DNA of 64,000 nt, taken from positions 2,978,676-3,042,675 of the forward strand of contig RPFO01000026.1 in NCBI GenBank assembly GCA_009746045.1, written 5' to 3'. The notes under the pieces are model-generated. The model saw only the letters and a list, made by a program, of their open reading frames with translations. It made no database searches and was not told the origin of the DNA. Shown here piece by piece: positions 31,275 to 42,405 of this stretch. How positions within the stretch are numbered: position 1 is the stretch's first letter; every line of letters begins with the position of its first letter. The DNA comes from Mesostigma viride. Lineage: Eukaryota > Streptophyta > Mesostigmatophyceae > Mesostigmatales > Mesostigmataceae. The position numbers were made by a program, and so were the translations under genes.

Positions 31275-31625
31275 AGCGCAAGCAGCGTTGTTGTCATTGA
31301 GCTGCTCATGTGCTGCTGCTGCTGCTGTGCTGGGCGGTCCCACGCGGAATGGGGTCATTTTTTGCGCATTTTGCAAGAAAAAAACGCTAGTTTCAATCGT
31401 CCGATCGCGTTTTTTCGCGCGAATTTGGCGTCCGATTGCGTATTTTTGAGCTAATTTGGTGTCATAATGCTTAATTCATGTCAATTTGAGCGTACATTCC
31501 ACATCGAGAGGCTTGAAAGTTAGTAATTCATGTAAATTTTACGTGGAGAGACTCGACATCATCCTAACCTTTGTATTAACCATAGGACGAGCATTGCCAG
31601 CGCATGTCCAAGTGCTAACTTCCCC
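31275..31625. other. convergent intergenic spacer
   Basis: 351 bp between the 3' ends of two genes pointing at each other. Has a CTG repeat (31312-31328) and T-rich stretches with CGATCGCG; no poly(A) signal can be assigned with confidence. Confidence 0.5.
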
Positions 31626-32291
31626 TCAAGCTTTCGAGGGCCTCTTCCGTAATTTCGCTTCCGCGATCTGCTGTTCCGTTTTCGACTTCCTCCTCTTGCT
31701 ATCGATCTCCTTTGCAGGCGCCCAGACTTCCACATCCTTCCAGCTCTTGCCATCCGTCAGCTTTACCACCTTCATCGCGTAGTCCAGCGGCATCCACCAC
31801 AACTTGTTCTTCAACTTCCCTCCCTTCTCCCCCTCAGCGAAAAACTTGAATGCGACGTCCCTCCACTTGGTGTCGTATCCAGACACCTGCCCATAAAGCA
31901 TGACGTCTTCTAGCTTGGCATACATTGGCGTAGCCGTATCCTTGTTCCCTGCTTGCATAATGGCTGAAGTCCACCCATCACACCAAAAGGCCTCTGGTGC
32001 TCCGAACCCCATTTCCCCGTCCATAAGTCTCATTTCCAACGTGGGCTTCTCATCATCCTCATCGCCCGCCTGACTGTCTTCCGCCCCCTTAGGCTCCTCC
32101 CGTCCGGAAGTGTCAGCATGTACAGCCGCTGGTCCGAAGCCCACCGCCACATTTGCCAAGCGAAGTAACTGCTCCACATCCTCCTTACCTGCGAGCAAAC
32201 CGATCATGCCATCAACGCATGACTAAAATCGAGTTAGTAGAAATCGGACTGCCAACCGTAAAAAATCAAAACACTCGACATACCAGAATTC
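31626..32291 (-). CDS. long minus-strand gene: 3'-terminal segment
   Basis: Last part of the gene whose other parts lie at 46382-46649 and 57423-61112. The open frame 32222-31626 holds EDVEQLLRLANVAVGFGP, an acidic linker, EAFWCDGWTSAIMQAGNK, VMLYGQVSGYDTKWRDVAF, KLWWMPLDYAMKVVKLTDG and a basic end (LRKRPSKA, TGA). A 61-nt intron is likely at 32283-32223: donor GTATGT, branch site TACTAAC, acceptor TTTTAG. As read, however, the upstream frame enters the intron in phase 2 and the exon beyond is open in phase 0, so either an indel or another donor is involved. No family recognised. Confidence 0.6.
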
Positions 32292-32298
32292 ACTCGCA

Positions 32299-32944
32299 GA
32301 GTTAGCATTTTGGGCAACCAATATGCTAAGTGGATGCAGTTTGGAAAGACCTTTCCAACGCCGTGCTGACCGCCTGAAACAGACAAGGGACGAGAAAGTT
32401 ATCAAGTCCCGAAGTCCTAGCCATCCGTGGCCGACTAGGGGGCAGTCCTCTGGTATAGTGGACAGGACACGTGGCAGGCCGTGCCTGCACAGGCTTAGCC
32501 TGTCTATCACGTGACTGTGGTCCACGTAGATCAGAGGAGCAGCAGCCTGTGACTGGTGGAATACTGGAGCTGGCACAGGTCTGCAAGGATACTAGGCCTT
32601 GCAGGCTTGTGACAGGTCCTGTACTTCCTAGGTTGCAGAGTCTAGGCAAATCCAGTTCGTCCTGGCTCTGCACTGATGCCAGTGGACGTTGAGGATTTGC
32701 TTGCACGCCTGCACGTGCCTCGTCACGCCGATGGGAACGAGGAACAACGCAAAGGATATAGCTTGGTCATGGGGGATGACCAGCTATCTCGGAAAGCACG
32801 AACCGTGGGTGCCACCTTGGTCGTGGAAGTGCCCATTGTGGTCGTGGCCTGGTGAACAGATTTAAGGTTGCTGCCTTGCAACATTGGCTAAGACGCGCTG
32901 TGAAAGACCAAGAGCTCACATACGTTGGGAGCTCTTTCTAACTC
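32299..32944 (+). repeat. copia 5' LTR
   Basis: 646 bp; ends GAGTTAG...CTAACTC. Nearly identical to 45731-46376. Confidence 0.92.
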
Positions 32945-32968
32945 GTATTATTGTCTCCTTACTTCTTC

Positions 32969-34152
32969 ATGTCCAACGTGCCGAGGGAACAGGCCATTGA
33001 GCCTTCGCAAAGCCAGAGCTCGCAGCCGCAGCTTCGGGTAGGAGCCCCGGAGCGATCACGACCTTTTCATCCCTACGCTCATCCGAGCACCGCATCAACC
33101 TTCGTCCAGGCGGCGTACCTGGCAAGGGGGCTGGCGAAGAAAGGTTGGGTGGCAGTTTGCGGAACTGCAGCAGGGCCGGCGGCGAGCGACCCCATTGTGA
33201 TGCAGATTGAGGCTTCGACAGCTCCCGGCGAATTGTCGCGAGAGGCCGTCGAAAAGTTTGTGTCATAAGGGACGAGCTGTCCTCGACGATTTACGGTCTG
33301 GAGGTGGCTCACCAGGGCGGGCACGTGACCGTGTCGCAGCTGGATTTGGCGCGGGAGGCACTGGGCCAGATCGTGGCCATTGGACTGGGAGCAGCGCGAC
33401 TGTTCAACCATCAGGTGGCAACTTCTGTGCTGGGCGCGGGAGTTGAAGTCCCGGACGTGATCAGGCAAGCGCAGGCGCGCGAAGTCGACAACCCCTGGTC
33501 GTCGGCAGAGGTGGTTTCACAAACGTGCGAACACCTCGTGAACATTTTTTGCAGGAGTCACGGGGCAACGCAGACCGGTGGGTGATAACCACACGACCAT
33601 TTGGGATTTGGTCAACACTCGACACACCGCGGGCGGCGGAACCAGAAGCACACGATCCAGTGGTCGAGGTCATCACGGGTCGGGAGGTAACGCCAGAAGA
33701 CTTCCATTACCAATTCGTTGATCAGCCAGAGGGGATCATCGAACGTTCATCTCAGCAGATAGACAAGGCGACGGTACCGTAGAAGGGTACGCTGCACGAC
33801 GTCGTGCTGAGCTGCACGTCCCGCAAGAGCCCGAACACGACTACGGTGGTCGTGGGGCCTGCAACGCAAGCGGGGTGGTGGAACGCGGTGGGTGAAGAAC
33901 CTTGAGTGGGATCGCCAGAGTGGGAGCGAGCCCCGGATCCCAGTGGAGAAATCTGCAGACGGGCGACCCGTTAGCAGAGTGCTAGGACCCTACGCCGACG
34001 GGGAGGACGCCGCTGGCAGCGACGAGGAGCGGCCAGAGACGCCCATCGCAGCCACTGCTCAAGAGCGAGAGCTGGAGGCAGCGAACCAAGCAGGTGCTGA
34101 GTCAGTAGCTGGGACGGTGCCCACGGCATCCCCCAGCGACGCCAGTGCTTGA
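32969..34152 (+). pseudogene. decayed ORF between 5' LTR and gag
   Basis: ATG 32969 (MSNVPREQAIEPSQSQ) lies 25 bases after the LTR. Coding-like sequence runs to ~33262, then continues in another frame (IRDELSSTIYGLEVAHQGGH, SQLDLAREALGQIVAIGLGA) to ~33545, then a third (WVITTRPFGIWSTLD, EVITGREVTPEDFHYQF) with a TAG at 33780, and finally SDEERPETPIAATAQ to 34152. Together about 390 residues with at least three frameshifts and one stop, just 53 bases before gag. The family is not recognised. The downstream frames of the element are intact, so decay here is selective or reflects sequence errors. Confidence 0.5.
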
Positions 34153-34204
34153 GTCAGTTCTTCCTTTTCCTTCGCCTTTATTGTTGTGTCCCCACTTGTA
34201 TATA

Positions 34205-35560
34205 ATGCCTCGTGGCAAACCGGGCGACGGCGACAAGGGCGAGGAGGGGGCACCGGCTGGAGAGAGCCAGGAGCCTGGGAAGGGCAAGGAGGCGCTGGTG
34301 GGAGAGGCGATCCCAGCCAGCGACGGCGATGGGGGAAAGCGACCAGGGAGCAAGAGGCGACACGAAGACTCGGTGGAGGAGGCGCGCAAGGCGCGGGCGC
34401 TGGGGGCATCTGATGCAATAACGGTGGCGAATGGGCAACCTGCCGTGGAGAAGCGTAAGAGGGACCCCTCCGCTGACGGCAATGGTAAGAGGCCTCATGT
34501 GGATGTGCTCTCCCCTGTGCCTGCTGGACCAAGTGGTGCTGTTGTTGTGACACCCGCTGTGGTGGAGCCAGTGAAGGCGCTGCCAGGGTCGAGACCTCAC
34601 ATGAGTGCTGTCACTGTTATGAATGGACAAAAGCCTCTTAACCCACCACTAGCACAGGAAGCTTTGGACAAGTGGCTAGAGGACATGGAGCTTGTTGTGT
34701 TCTCCGTGGACCCCACTGTCAACCTAGTGCAAGTGTTTCACTCGTCCACGTGCAACAGGGACTCGTCAGAGCGTGTCAGGGAGAAGGCTAGGACTGCTGT
34801 CAAGGATAAGCTAACCTGGGCACAGTTCCTGGATGGGTTGAGGGAGGAGTTCTCTGACAAGGTTCTCAACCTCACCAACTACTATAAGCATCAGTATGAC
34901 ACCTTTGAGATAGTGGGCCCTGTGGCAGAGGAATGGGCTAGGCTCAACCGTATCAGGGACAAGGGGGCCAAGTATGGCTTCCTGGTCACAGATAGGGCCT
35001 TGGCAGACTATTTCCTGGACCGTATGGGTTTGAGTGTGGATGGGAGGAACGGTGCCCGCATGTTTCTTAACCAGACTGATGGCTCCTTGCGTGCTCTGGA
35101 GCTTGTAATCCTCAGCATAAGGAAGCCAGATCCTGCCTGCAAGGCTATCCAGTCCCATGGCAGCAATGCCACCTCCGCTGTGCAGGGCCAAGGTGATGTC
35201 CCCGGGTACCCAGCCCGTGATGGGGCAAGGCCCAACAAGCGTAAGCGCTTCAGGCGCCAGAGGCAGGGGGCTCAGGGTGGCAAGGGTGCAGGTTCCCAAG
35301 GAGGGGTTGGGGGCCAGCAAGCTGGTGGTCAGCAGGGTAAGGGTGGCCAAGGGCAAGGCAAGGGCCAAGCTCAAGGCAACCAGGGCAAGCAGGGTGGGCA
35401 GCCTCAGGGAGGCCAGGGGAAGCCTGGCAAGGGTGGGGCTGGGTCTGGGAAGAAGGGTGGAGCATGCTTTGTGTGTGGCAAGGAAGGTCACTGGCGTCGT
35501 GAGTGTCCTGACAGGAAGGCCAAGCCTGCTGGGGCAGGAGGCCAGTCTGGGCAGCAGTGA
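34205..35560 (+). CDS. gag: copia gag (capsid-nucleocapsid), 451 aa
   Basis: ATG 34205. Residues ~1-110 are charged and disordered. ~130-310 is the capsid-like helical region (LNPPLAQEALDKWLEDME, LTWAQFLDGLREEF, EEWARLNRIRDKGAKYGF), matching the layout of copia Gag. ~340-415 is a glycine/glutamine-rich linker. C421-C434 is a zinc knuckle CFVCGKEGHWRREC (CX2CX4HX4C) that would bind element RNA. It ends at TGA 35558-35560 followed by CTAG, and the same frame is open beyond, so Gag-Pol is probably made by stop-codon readthrough. Confidence 0.88.
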   Translation: MPRGKPGDGDKGEEGAPAGESQEPGKGKEALVGEAIPASDGDGGKRPGSKRRHEDSVEEARKARALGASDAITVANGQPAVEKRKRDPSADGNGKRPHVDVLSPVPAGPSGAVVVTPAVVEPVKALPGSRPHMSAVTVMNGQKPLNPPLAQEALDKWLEDMELVVFSVDPTVNLVQVFHSSTCNRDSSERVREKARTAVKDKLTWAQFLDGLREEFSDKVLNLTNYYKHQYDTFEIVGPVAEEWARLNRIRDKGAKYGFLVTDRALADYFLDRMGLSVDGRNGARMFLNQTDGSLRALELVILSIRKPDPACKAIQSHGSNATSAVQGQGDVPGYPARDGARPNKRKRFRRQRQGAQGGKGAGSQGGVGGQQAGGQQGKGGQGQGKGQAQGNQGKQGGQPQGGQGKPGKGGAGSGKKGGACFVCGKEGHWRRECPDRKAKPAGAGGQSGQQ

Positions 35561-35564
35561 CTAG
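35558..35564 (+). promoter_or_regulatory. UGA-CUAG readthrough signal between gag and pol
   Basis: The gag stop is TGA followed by CTAG, the context known from animal readthrough genes and several viruses to give high leakage. The downstream frame (35561-36891) is the same frame as gag and encodes integrase. Function inferred from context, not shown. Confidence 0.65.
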
Positions 35565-36925
35565 CTACATCATCCCCTGTAAATAGTCAATCACCCCTTG
35601 GGGAAGGTGTGCTGGATGTACATAAGGACGGGGGTGTGCCCCTTGTGCAGCACCAAGGGTGTAAAGATGTTGTTCTTCCACTGGATTGCAATAACAATGC
35701 TGCAGCTGAATTCCCTATGCCTCATGCAGGTGGTGGGTCTCCAGCAGGTGCTGGCCTGGAGGGCCAAGGGACCTTGCTGGAAGGGCCTGGAGCGGTCCAG
35801 GGTGCAGGACCTGACTTGGGGCGTCAGGACGGCCTGCAGGGAAGCCCTGGAACCTCAGGAGTGGATCATGTGTCCCCACACACGGTTCAGACGTCTCGCC
35901 AGGTCAGTACTGAGAGAGTGCTGAGCTATGCTGAGGCTGGCCATAGGTTGCATCACATGTTTGGGCATTCTGGGCAGGCAGCAATGTTTGCTTGGAAGCT
36001 AGGTAGGGAGCCTTTGTGGGAGGCTTGCCAGGCTGCTGCTGAGAACTGTGGTTGCCAGGAGAATGCTGTTCACCCACCTCAGTCCCATGCTAGGGAGCCT
36101 GCTAGGGAGCGTGGCGACATCCAGATGGATATCCAGCATATCAGGGGCTTGTATATATTGGTGGGGGTGGACAGGTTCAGCAGATACAGGCTGATAGACG
36201 TTCTGCCTGGTATGCAGGAGCACCACTTGTTGTTGGGTATGAAGGCCCTGATCCCAGGCTTTGGGGTGTGCAAGAGTGTGCAGGCAGACTTGCAGTTTGA
36301 CTGTTTGCTCAAGCATCAGGACCAGCTGCCTTGTAAGCTGGTAGTAGTCCCCAGGGAGAGTCATGGGCAGCAAGGGGCTGTAGAGAGATCCATACGTGAG
36401 GTGAAGACAGTGGTGCTAGCAGCAGAGTCAGTGCCACTTGTGGCATCTGCCTTAGAGAGGGCAGCCTGGTGTAAGGGGATAGAAGAGCAGCTGAACCACA
36501 GGGTTAACTATTACTTTGATGGTGTGGCTGTCTCTCCCCTGGCCCTGCAGTATAGCTTGTTGCCTGAAAACGTGGTGCAGGCCAGTCTTAGGAAGGCAGA
36601 TAGGTTATTTGCCCAGCTGAGACGTAAGGACAAGAACTGGAATGTGCTGAGGCCTCAGGTGGGGCTGAAGGTCAGGATGTGGAAGGAACCATCTATTCCA
36701 GGCAAGCGGGGGAAGTGGCAGGATGGGGTGGTCACTCGTGTGGAAGAAGCTAACAGATCTTGCCTGGTGGCTTTGGAAAAGGATCCAAGGCACGTGTACA
36801 GGTTGTCCTGGGCTCATGTCAAGGAAAGAAGGCCACATGCAATCTGGCCTGCAGTGTCCATCTTCCCAGTAAAAGTCCTAAATTTAGGACCAAGTGGAAT
36901 TAAAAAATATATATGCAAACATTAA
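35561..36925 (+). CDS. copia integrase region of pol
   Basis: In frame with gag across the TGA. A linker without any protease motif covers ~100 residues. Then comes the HHCC finger (HHMFGHSGQ ... CQAAAENCGC, ~35950-36050). The catalytic core follows: IQMDIQHIRG (first Asp), VQADLQFD (second Asp), QQGAVERSIREVK (Glu), giving D,D,E of the retroviral integrase fold. A GKRGKWQDGVVTRVEE segment near 36700 resembles the copia integrase C-terminal domain. The frame runs into the nested insertion at 36892 and stops at TAA 36923, so the original pol is cut here. Confidence 0.85.
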   Translation, partial: LATSSPVNSQSPLGEGVLDVHKDGGVPLVQHQGCKDVVLPLDCNNNAAAEFPMPHAGGGSPAGAGLEGQGTLLEGPGAVQGAGPDLGRQDGLQGSPGTSGVDHVSPHTVQTSRQVSTERVLSYAEAGHRLHHMFGHSGQAAMFAWKLGREPLWEACQAAAENCGCQENAVHPPQSHAREPARERGDIQMDIQHIRGLYILVGVDRFSRYRLIDVLPGMQEHHLLLGMKALIPGFGVCKSVQADLQFDCLLKHQDQLPCKLVVVPRESHGQQGAVERSIREVKTVVLAAESVPLVASALERAAWCKGIEEQLNHRVNYYFDGVAVSPLALQYSLLPENVVQASLRKADRLFAQLRRKDKNWNVLRPQVGLKVRMWKEPSIPGKRGKWQDGVVTRVEEANRSCLVALEKDPRHVYRLSWAHVKERRPHAIWPAVSIFPVKVLNLGPSGIKKYICKH

Positions 36926-37648
36926 AATTTGACCCTGGCATTCGTGCCCATGACAGATAACACACTTTTTTAGTTTCTATCAAAAACCTGGGGTCAAATA
37001 ATTACATTTAGTGCATGAATGGGCCCTGCCACCTGCCAGACCTCAAAGCGCGAATTTGGCCAAAATGTGGGTTTTAGGACCATTAGGACCAATTATTGTC
37101 AACGCATAACCATGCTATCCACACGGTCCCTTGAGCATCTTACAAGCGCTAGGGGACCCTACGAGGCCTTGGGATGGCGGGGCAGCGTATAACAAGGCCA
37201 TACCCTGCTGTGGCTGCCTCTATATATACGCGTGATTAACGGTGTCACAGATGGTGCAGGTAATGCAATATAGGGTTGCATGGTTGCTGAGGTTGCCCGG
37301 CTTGAACATGGCCCACCCCTTGCGGTAAACTTTCTCTAAGCATATGCCAAACCTTCTTTGACATCACGGACATGCTGGCCACCACCCAGCGATGAAAAAA
37401 CATTGCATTTGCATTGCAACTAACACATGAATGCAGCCAAATCAAGTTACAAAACAACGTTGTGCTAACATGCAACGCTTTGTGAGCGAATTCAGGGTGC
37501 ATGTAACACGTAAACCATACTGTATATACTGTCTGAGAACACCCTGAACGACTGCAGGCCCTAGGACCATGGTTTATAACATACACATGAGTAAAACTGC
37601 TCTTACGCATGTGTGTTTTAGCTGCAGCGGACGACGAAGATAGAGACG
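36926..37648. other. left part of the nested block, no gene
   Basis: AT-rich. Has TTTTAGGACCATTAGGACC near 37074, echoing the block's terminal motif. No coding motif. Confidence 0.45.
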
Positions 37649-37652
37649 TTAA

Positions 37653-39740
37653 CCCTTAAATGGTGTCCAACTCGCGCCTAAAAATAGGCTCCAGTTGCAC
37701 CTTGCATGGTAATGTCCACAACCTAACCTAAAAACAATTTAGGGTCCATACTGGGACCAAAGCACACACATATAGGGACTTACTTGGGGGTCATGTCATT
37801 GGTCATGTTGCAATGTCCTATGGGTGCTAAATATAGCACCACCCTCAGGGGGGTGCGCGAGTGCGAGAAAAACACTCATGTATAATGCATTATTACACCT
37901 GAAAACAGTTCCGTTGCTCCCAACATTTTAAAGGCAGTTGCTTCGGTACCCAGGCATGGCTTCTGAACACTGACATGACAGGTTGTCCCAGGGACCCAGA
38001 TGCATTATCTAAAAATAACTCGCGCCTAAAAATAGGAGCCAGTTTGGCTGGTGACATTTGCTAGCATTACAAGGCAGGCGCCTCAGTCCGTAGCATCATA
38101 AAACATCATAAATGATCAAACATGCATTATTTCATCAATTCCAGCATACAGAACATCCATAACAGCGATTAAACATAGGTAGCCATGCCAATGCACAGTC
38201 ACATTCGCGCGTATCATGGCATGGTAAGGCCAATGACTACCCACCACACAAGCCTACCACATGCACAGTTTTTCTCACATGTCAGTGCTAGACTAAATAA
38301 GTAAAAGTAAGCCTAGATCATTGGAAATGCTAACTGGAGCTCCTTATATGCTGGGCTTCATCATTTCAGCTGTTAACTGGCTACGGGGCGACATGCGGCA
38401 TTAAGTGGCATTACAATGGTATGAGGCGTGCACAATGGTGCTTTTGAATGGCCGGGTAATGCTCAAAATGATCACTAACACTCAGCTTAAACTATGCTTC
38501 ATGTTGTTCTAAAGAAAATGTCACCATGTGGTGGCTACCAAGCTCTACTAGCAGGTATACCACTGTGCCAAGGCCCAAATGCACGTGTGCAAGGGGCTAC
38601 GTAGCCCATGCATCCACAACATAAAAAATGACCTCCATATGCTTGCCTGAGATGAAATGACACAGAGACAACTCATGGACCTTCTTTTGAATGCAAGCAG
38701 GGCACTGGGACCTCCACAGGTGTTACATGAAGACAGATGGGGTGACTGCACAACAGCAATACTAACAAAGCTAAAAGGCTAACCAAAAACAGGCCAGGAT
38801 ACCATCTATTCTTAAGGATTTAGGCTATAGAAACCATCATGATACCATATGGAACTTATTTACATGTAACACCAATCATTATTCTAGTATATTTGGTGCA
38901 GACGCAGCCAATCATGAACAAAACTGATGAAAATCTGACCGTAATGGCTGTGCGCAACCACCACCACAAACCATTACAGAAAAGTAGTAACGAAGCAACT
39001 TTGACATCCCAAACCTTCAACAATGAGTCCGAGATTACTTACCGAGTGATACGACGACTTTATCTTGTCGACGGTAACCGCAGGGACACTAAACTACGCC
39101 AGGTCGAAACCGCAAAAAAAAGGCTCAAGGACAGCTAGCAAGCTGACGACAGGGCCGATGCGTCAAGACTTTGCTGGCCCACGACACTAATGAAATATTC
39201 AAAATACATCGTAACATATTTACTCGATGCGAAATATTCAATTATAAAGCCGCCGATAACAAGTGCTAGCTTCATTGTCACTCCCGTCACAATAAACACG
39301 CGTTGACGCAGTAAAACCCAGACCGAGATGATTGCGCACCTCAGTAAATGTTGCGCGACTGCGGCTACAGCATCTTTATAACGCATAAATAATGCCTACA
39401 AAATTTGGAACGAATCCATGCATCGATGCTCCTACACCAATCAGTTTTCTGCACCGCCATAGCCTCGAATATGCATGTTCGTAATTATTTTACATTCACT
39501 TTCGTCCCGGTGGACCTGGGTACCCCCTGTACTGTAACCGTTAATTAGTCCCTGTAGACTTGGTCTAAACATAGTGATGTCCGGTATCAGGGCGTAGAGC
39601 ACATCTAGCTCTAGCAGCAGACCTAAAAATATCACGGAAATGTCTACTGGCATTCGCGCCGCGCCGCTTCCCATCTCGCGCCTATTTGTAGGCGCGAGTT
39701 CAACTCGCGCCTACAAATAGGCGCGAGCACCATTTAAGGG
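37653..39740. mobile_element. piggyBac-like non-autonomous element A
   Basis: TTAA at 37649-37652 and 39741-39744 flanks ends CCCTTAAATGGTG and CACCATTTAAGGG (12-13-bp TIRs). TTAA target plus CCC...GGG termini are the piggyBac hallmark. Subterminal CTCGCGCCTA...TAGGC motifs occur at both ends. No transposase frame seen in 2088 bp. Confidence 0.7.
39675..39727. repeat. palindrome of palindromes in element A
   Basis: Two 24-bp arms (39675-39698, 39704-39727) are exact reverse complements around TTCAA; each arm is itself a hairpin, CTCGCGCCTA and TAGGCGCGAG around a 4-base loop. Confidence 0.97.
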
Positions 39741-39744
39741 TTAA

Positions 39745-40354
39745 AAATTGTATGACGTAAACCAACTATGTGTGACAGTTATGTGCACAGAGAGCGTCCC
39801 CTCTTTTAAGGCATAGCTGGCTGACTCAAAACACCACGACAGCGTTGCCAGTTACACTCATGATCTAGGACAACCCGGCACTTACCTGCTACTTACGTCG
39901 CCTCATTCCAGATGGTTGCAAAAAAGTCGCTGAAATCCGCAGCGAGGTCAGCTTTCCGAGAGCTGAGCGCACCAAAGCTGGCCAACCGGTTCGACAATGA
40001 TATAAACCACGCTTGTGCTGCGTTCTAGGTCCAAGAAATACCGAAAGTGAAGACCTATAAGGTGCGCTCGCTGCCCAGCCTGAACGTCCCTAAAACATGG
40101 TCGACAATGGAAATCGGGCAAGAATATCACGGCCCAGGCGCTCCCATGTCAAATACTCCGTTTCTAAACTCCAGACTATAATAAAAATCGTCCACAAAAA
40201 TTTCCTGGCTTGATTCGCACCACCATTGCTAATACACTAACATGTTTGTGCCAAAATCGACCCTCCGCGAGCAGGCGATCTGCGACCCATTTGTGTTGTG
40301 CCGCTGTGCTACAGCGCTACACATAAAAACTTGCGCAGAAAATATTCACAGCCT
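39745..40354. other. spacer between the two piggyBac-like elements
   Basis: 610 bp with no coding motif, bounded by GGGTTAA on the left and TTAACCC on the right, so it could also be read as an interval with outward-facing ends. Confidence 0.45.
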
Positions 40355-40358
40355 TTAA

Positions 40359-42075
40359 CCCTTAAATGGTACTGAGTCCGTTTTCGTGGCTCCAGTTGAA
40401 GTCCTACCACTCTAACGGACTGAGTTTGTGGCAGAACCAGGCGCCGCGCCAAAAATAATTTAACGGTCAAACCTGGGGGGATCGATAGATCTAGACGTAC
40501 TCTATGCCTGGCACTATTCAGACCGTACTTTGGACAACTGGCCAGGGAGATATACTCAATCAAAGTTGGGGGGGTACCATGGTCAAACGGGACCGACGTG
40601 AGTGAAAATAATTGACGTCCGCGGCTATGGCGGTGCAGGCAAATGACTGGTACGAGAGCATGGCTTGGAATTTCGAACTCAAAATTTGTAGTCATTATCC
40701 TTGATTGTTAGAAAGGTTATATCTCTGGCCGTGAAGCGTCTGGATGTGCGCAAGTATGTCTCTAGGTTCTAATCGGTGCAGCAGATCCTGTCAGCGGCCA
40801 GGCGGTGACAGTGCGTATGCTACCTGTTGTTCGGAAGCAAACGTCCATATATTTGCGCGTGGATAAACTTGTTACGTTATTCTTGACATGTTTTATTAGC
40901 GATGATGGCCAGGAAAGGTTCGAGGCTGTGTCCGTGAGGTGGGAGTGATGGCTCCCGCACAGCAGGTAATCTGCAGTTTCGACCTGGTACGTATTAACAT
41001 GTTAGCGTTTATACATTACAGTACCAAGTCGTCCTATCGTTTATAAACTAGTTGTAGACATGTAATCGATGGTTTTTGCTTGTCGTTTTGTTGCTTTAGT
41101 GCTTGTACGCTTTCGCTTGTGATGGTTGGGGAATACCACTATGTCACGCAGATTTTGGACCAGATTTGATTGCTATTAGCTGAGGCTTCAACGAAACCAG
41201 TGAAGTAGCGTTTGTTATTGTCTCAAAACATGGTGGGCTTGATAACGGGATGCTTTTCCCTGCACAGACATAGCGAGACAAGTGGTTTTCTGGCCAGCTC
41301 TAGGCAGTGCTTCTTGGTTTGCTGGCCCAAGTTATCCTTCTGCTTGTGCGTCCATAGTGCATGCAAGAAACATGAATGGCCGGGGCCTGCTTGCATGGAA
41401 GCATAACCAGGTTAGTTCTTTTGTTTTTTCTATCATTGCCAATCATTGGAATTGCTTTATAGTGTGTTGGATGCATTGATAATGTAGCTCCTTGTGAACC
41501 CCTTCTACGCTTGGTTTTGGGCCTTGGCACAAGCTTTATACTTGTTGTATAGCATGATGTTGTGATTTTTAAGCTGGAAATGTGTTTGGGAATCCATGTG
41601 TGGCCATCTATGATGTTTTGTACCACGTTGGAATTGAATACCCATACGGTAGTGCTAGCAAAACACCCCAAAATAACTGCACCCGTTATAACGGTCTGAG
41701 CTATTTTGGGCTGTATGCTAGCTAGCCTGTGCAGTTCTATGGCATGTCATGTTGTGAATGCATCTATGGCATGCCTGTGATTATCTTTAACTCGCCTCAA
41801 AGGGCCAGGGTCATCAGATTTTGAGAAATGGTCCATATTGCATTATATATCTCTTGAACCCCATCTGCACCGTACCCCCTTGGGGGGGGTGCTATTTATA
41901 GCAGCTGTGGGGCATAGATATGTGACCAATGACATGACCCCAAAGTTATTTTATATAAAAGCATCCTTGGTTCCAAGGGTGGGCCAGAAAATGTTATTTG
42001 GCTAGATACTCTCATACTTACTAAGATACCCATACTCAGTCCGTTCTGGTGGTTCCAGTTGACACCATTTAAGGG
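40359..42075. mobile_element. piggyBac-like non-autonomous element B
   Basis: TTAA at 40355-40358 and 42076-42079 flanks CCCTTAAATGGT ... ACCATTTAAGGG. Its right end, read inward, shares GTGTC(C)AACT and GGGGTCATGTCATTGGTCA with the left end of element A, so A and B are sibling copies in opposite orientation, or the outer ends 37653/42075 define one larger element. No transposase. Confidence 0.65.
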
Positions 42076-42229
42076 TTAAGCATAACTAACAACCTTTCGT
42101 TTTTGCTACTGGGCGCCCGAAATGATAAACGCACGTGAAAACGCCGGCCACGATTGTCAGGTCGCCATATCCACCTCACTTCATTCCCGCACCCACTTTT
42201 TCGCTCCAAAATCGGTTATATTTTTGGTC

Positions 42230-42405
42230 GAGGTACCTACTTTCCCGCCATTATACCCGGTACCCGGGTACGGAATCCGGGTACCATGTGCCGGTACCAC
42301 GGGTCCGGTACATCATGCCGGGTACGGTCCACATGGGGTACGGTCCATATAGTGACCCCCCCCCCCGGTACCTCGGTTATAGTGACCACTAGGACGATTT
42401 AGGAC
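42230..42405. repeat. GGTACC / CCGGGTAC palindrome cluster
   Basis: About 12 variants of GGTACC, CCGGTACC, GGGTACGG in ~150 bp with a C11 run, ending at the right border of the nested block. Similar in style to the GTTACCGG cluster at 16257. Confidence 0.8.

Noticed and set aside
34059-34553. Minus-strand Pro/Ala-rich frame over copia gag
   Set aside because: Shadow of gag; the plus frame has the zinc knuckle and capsid-like region.
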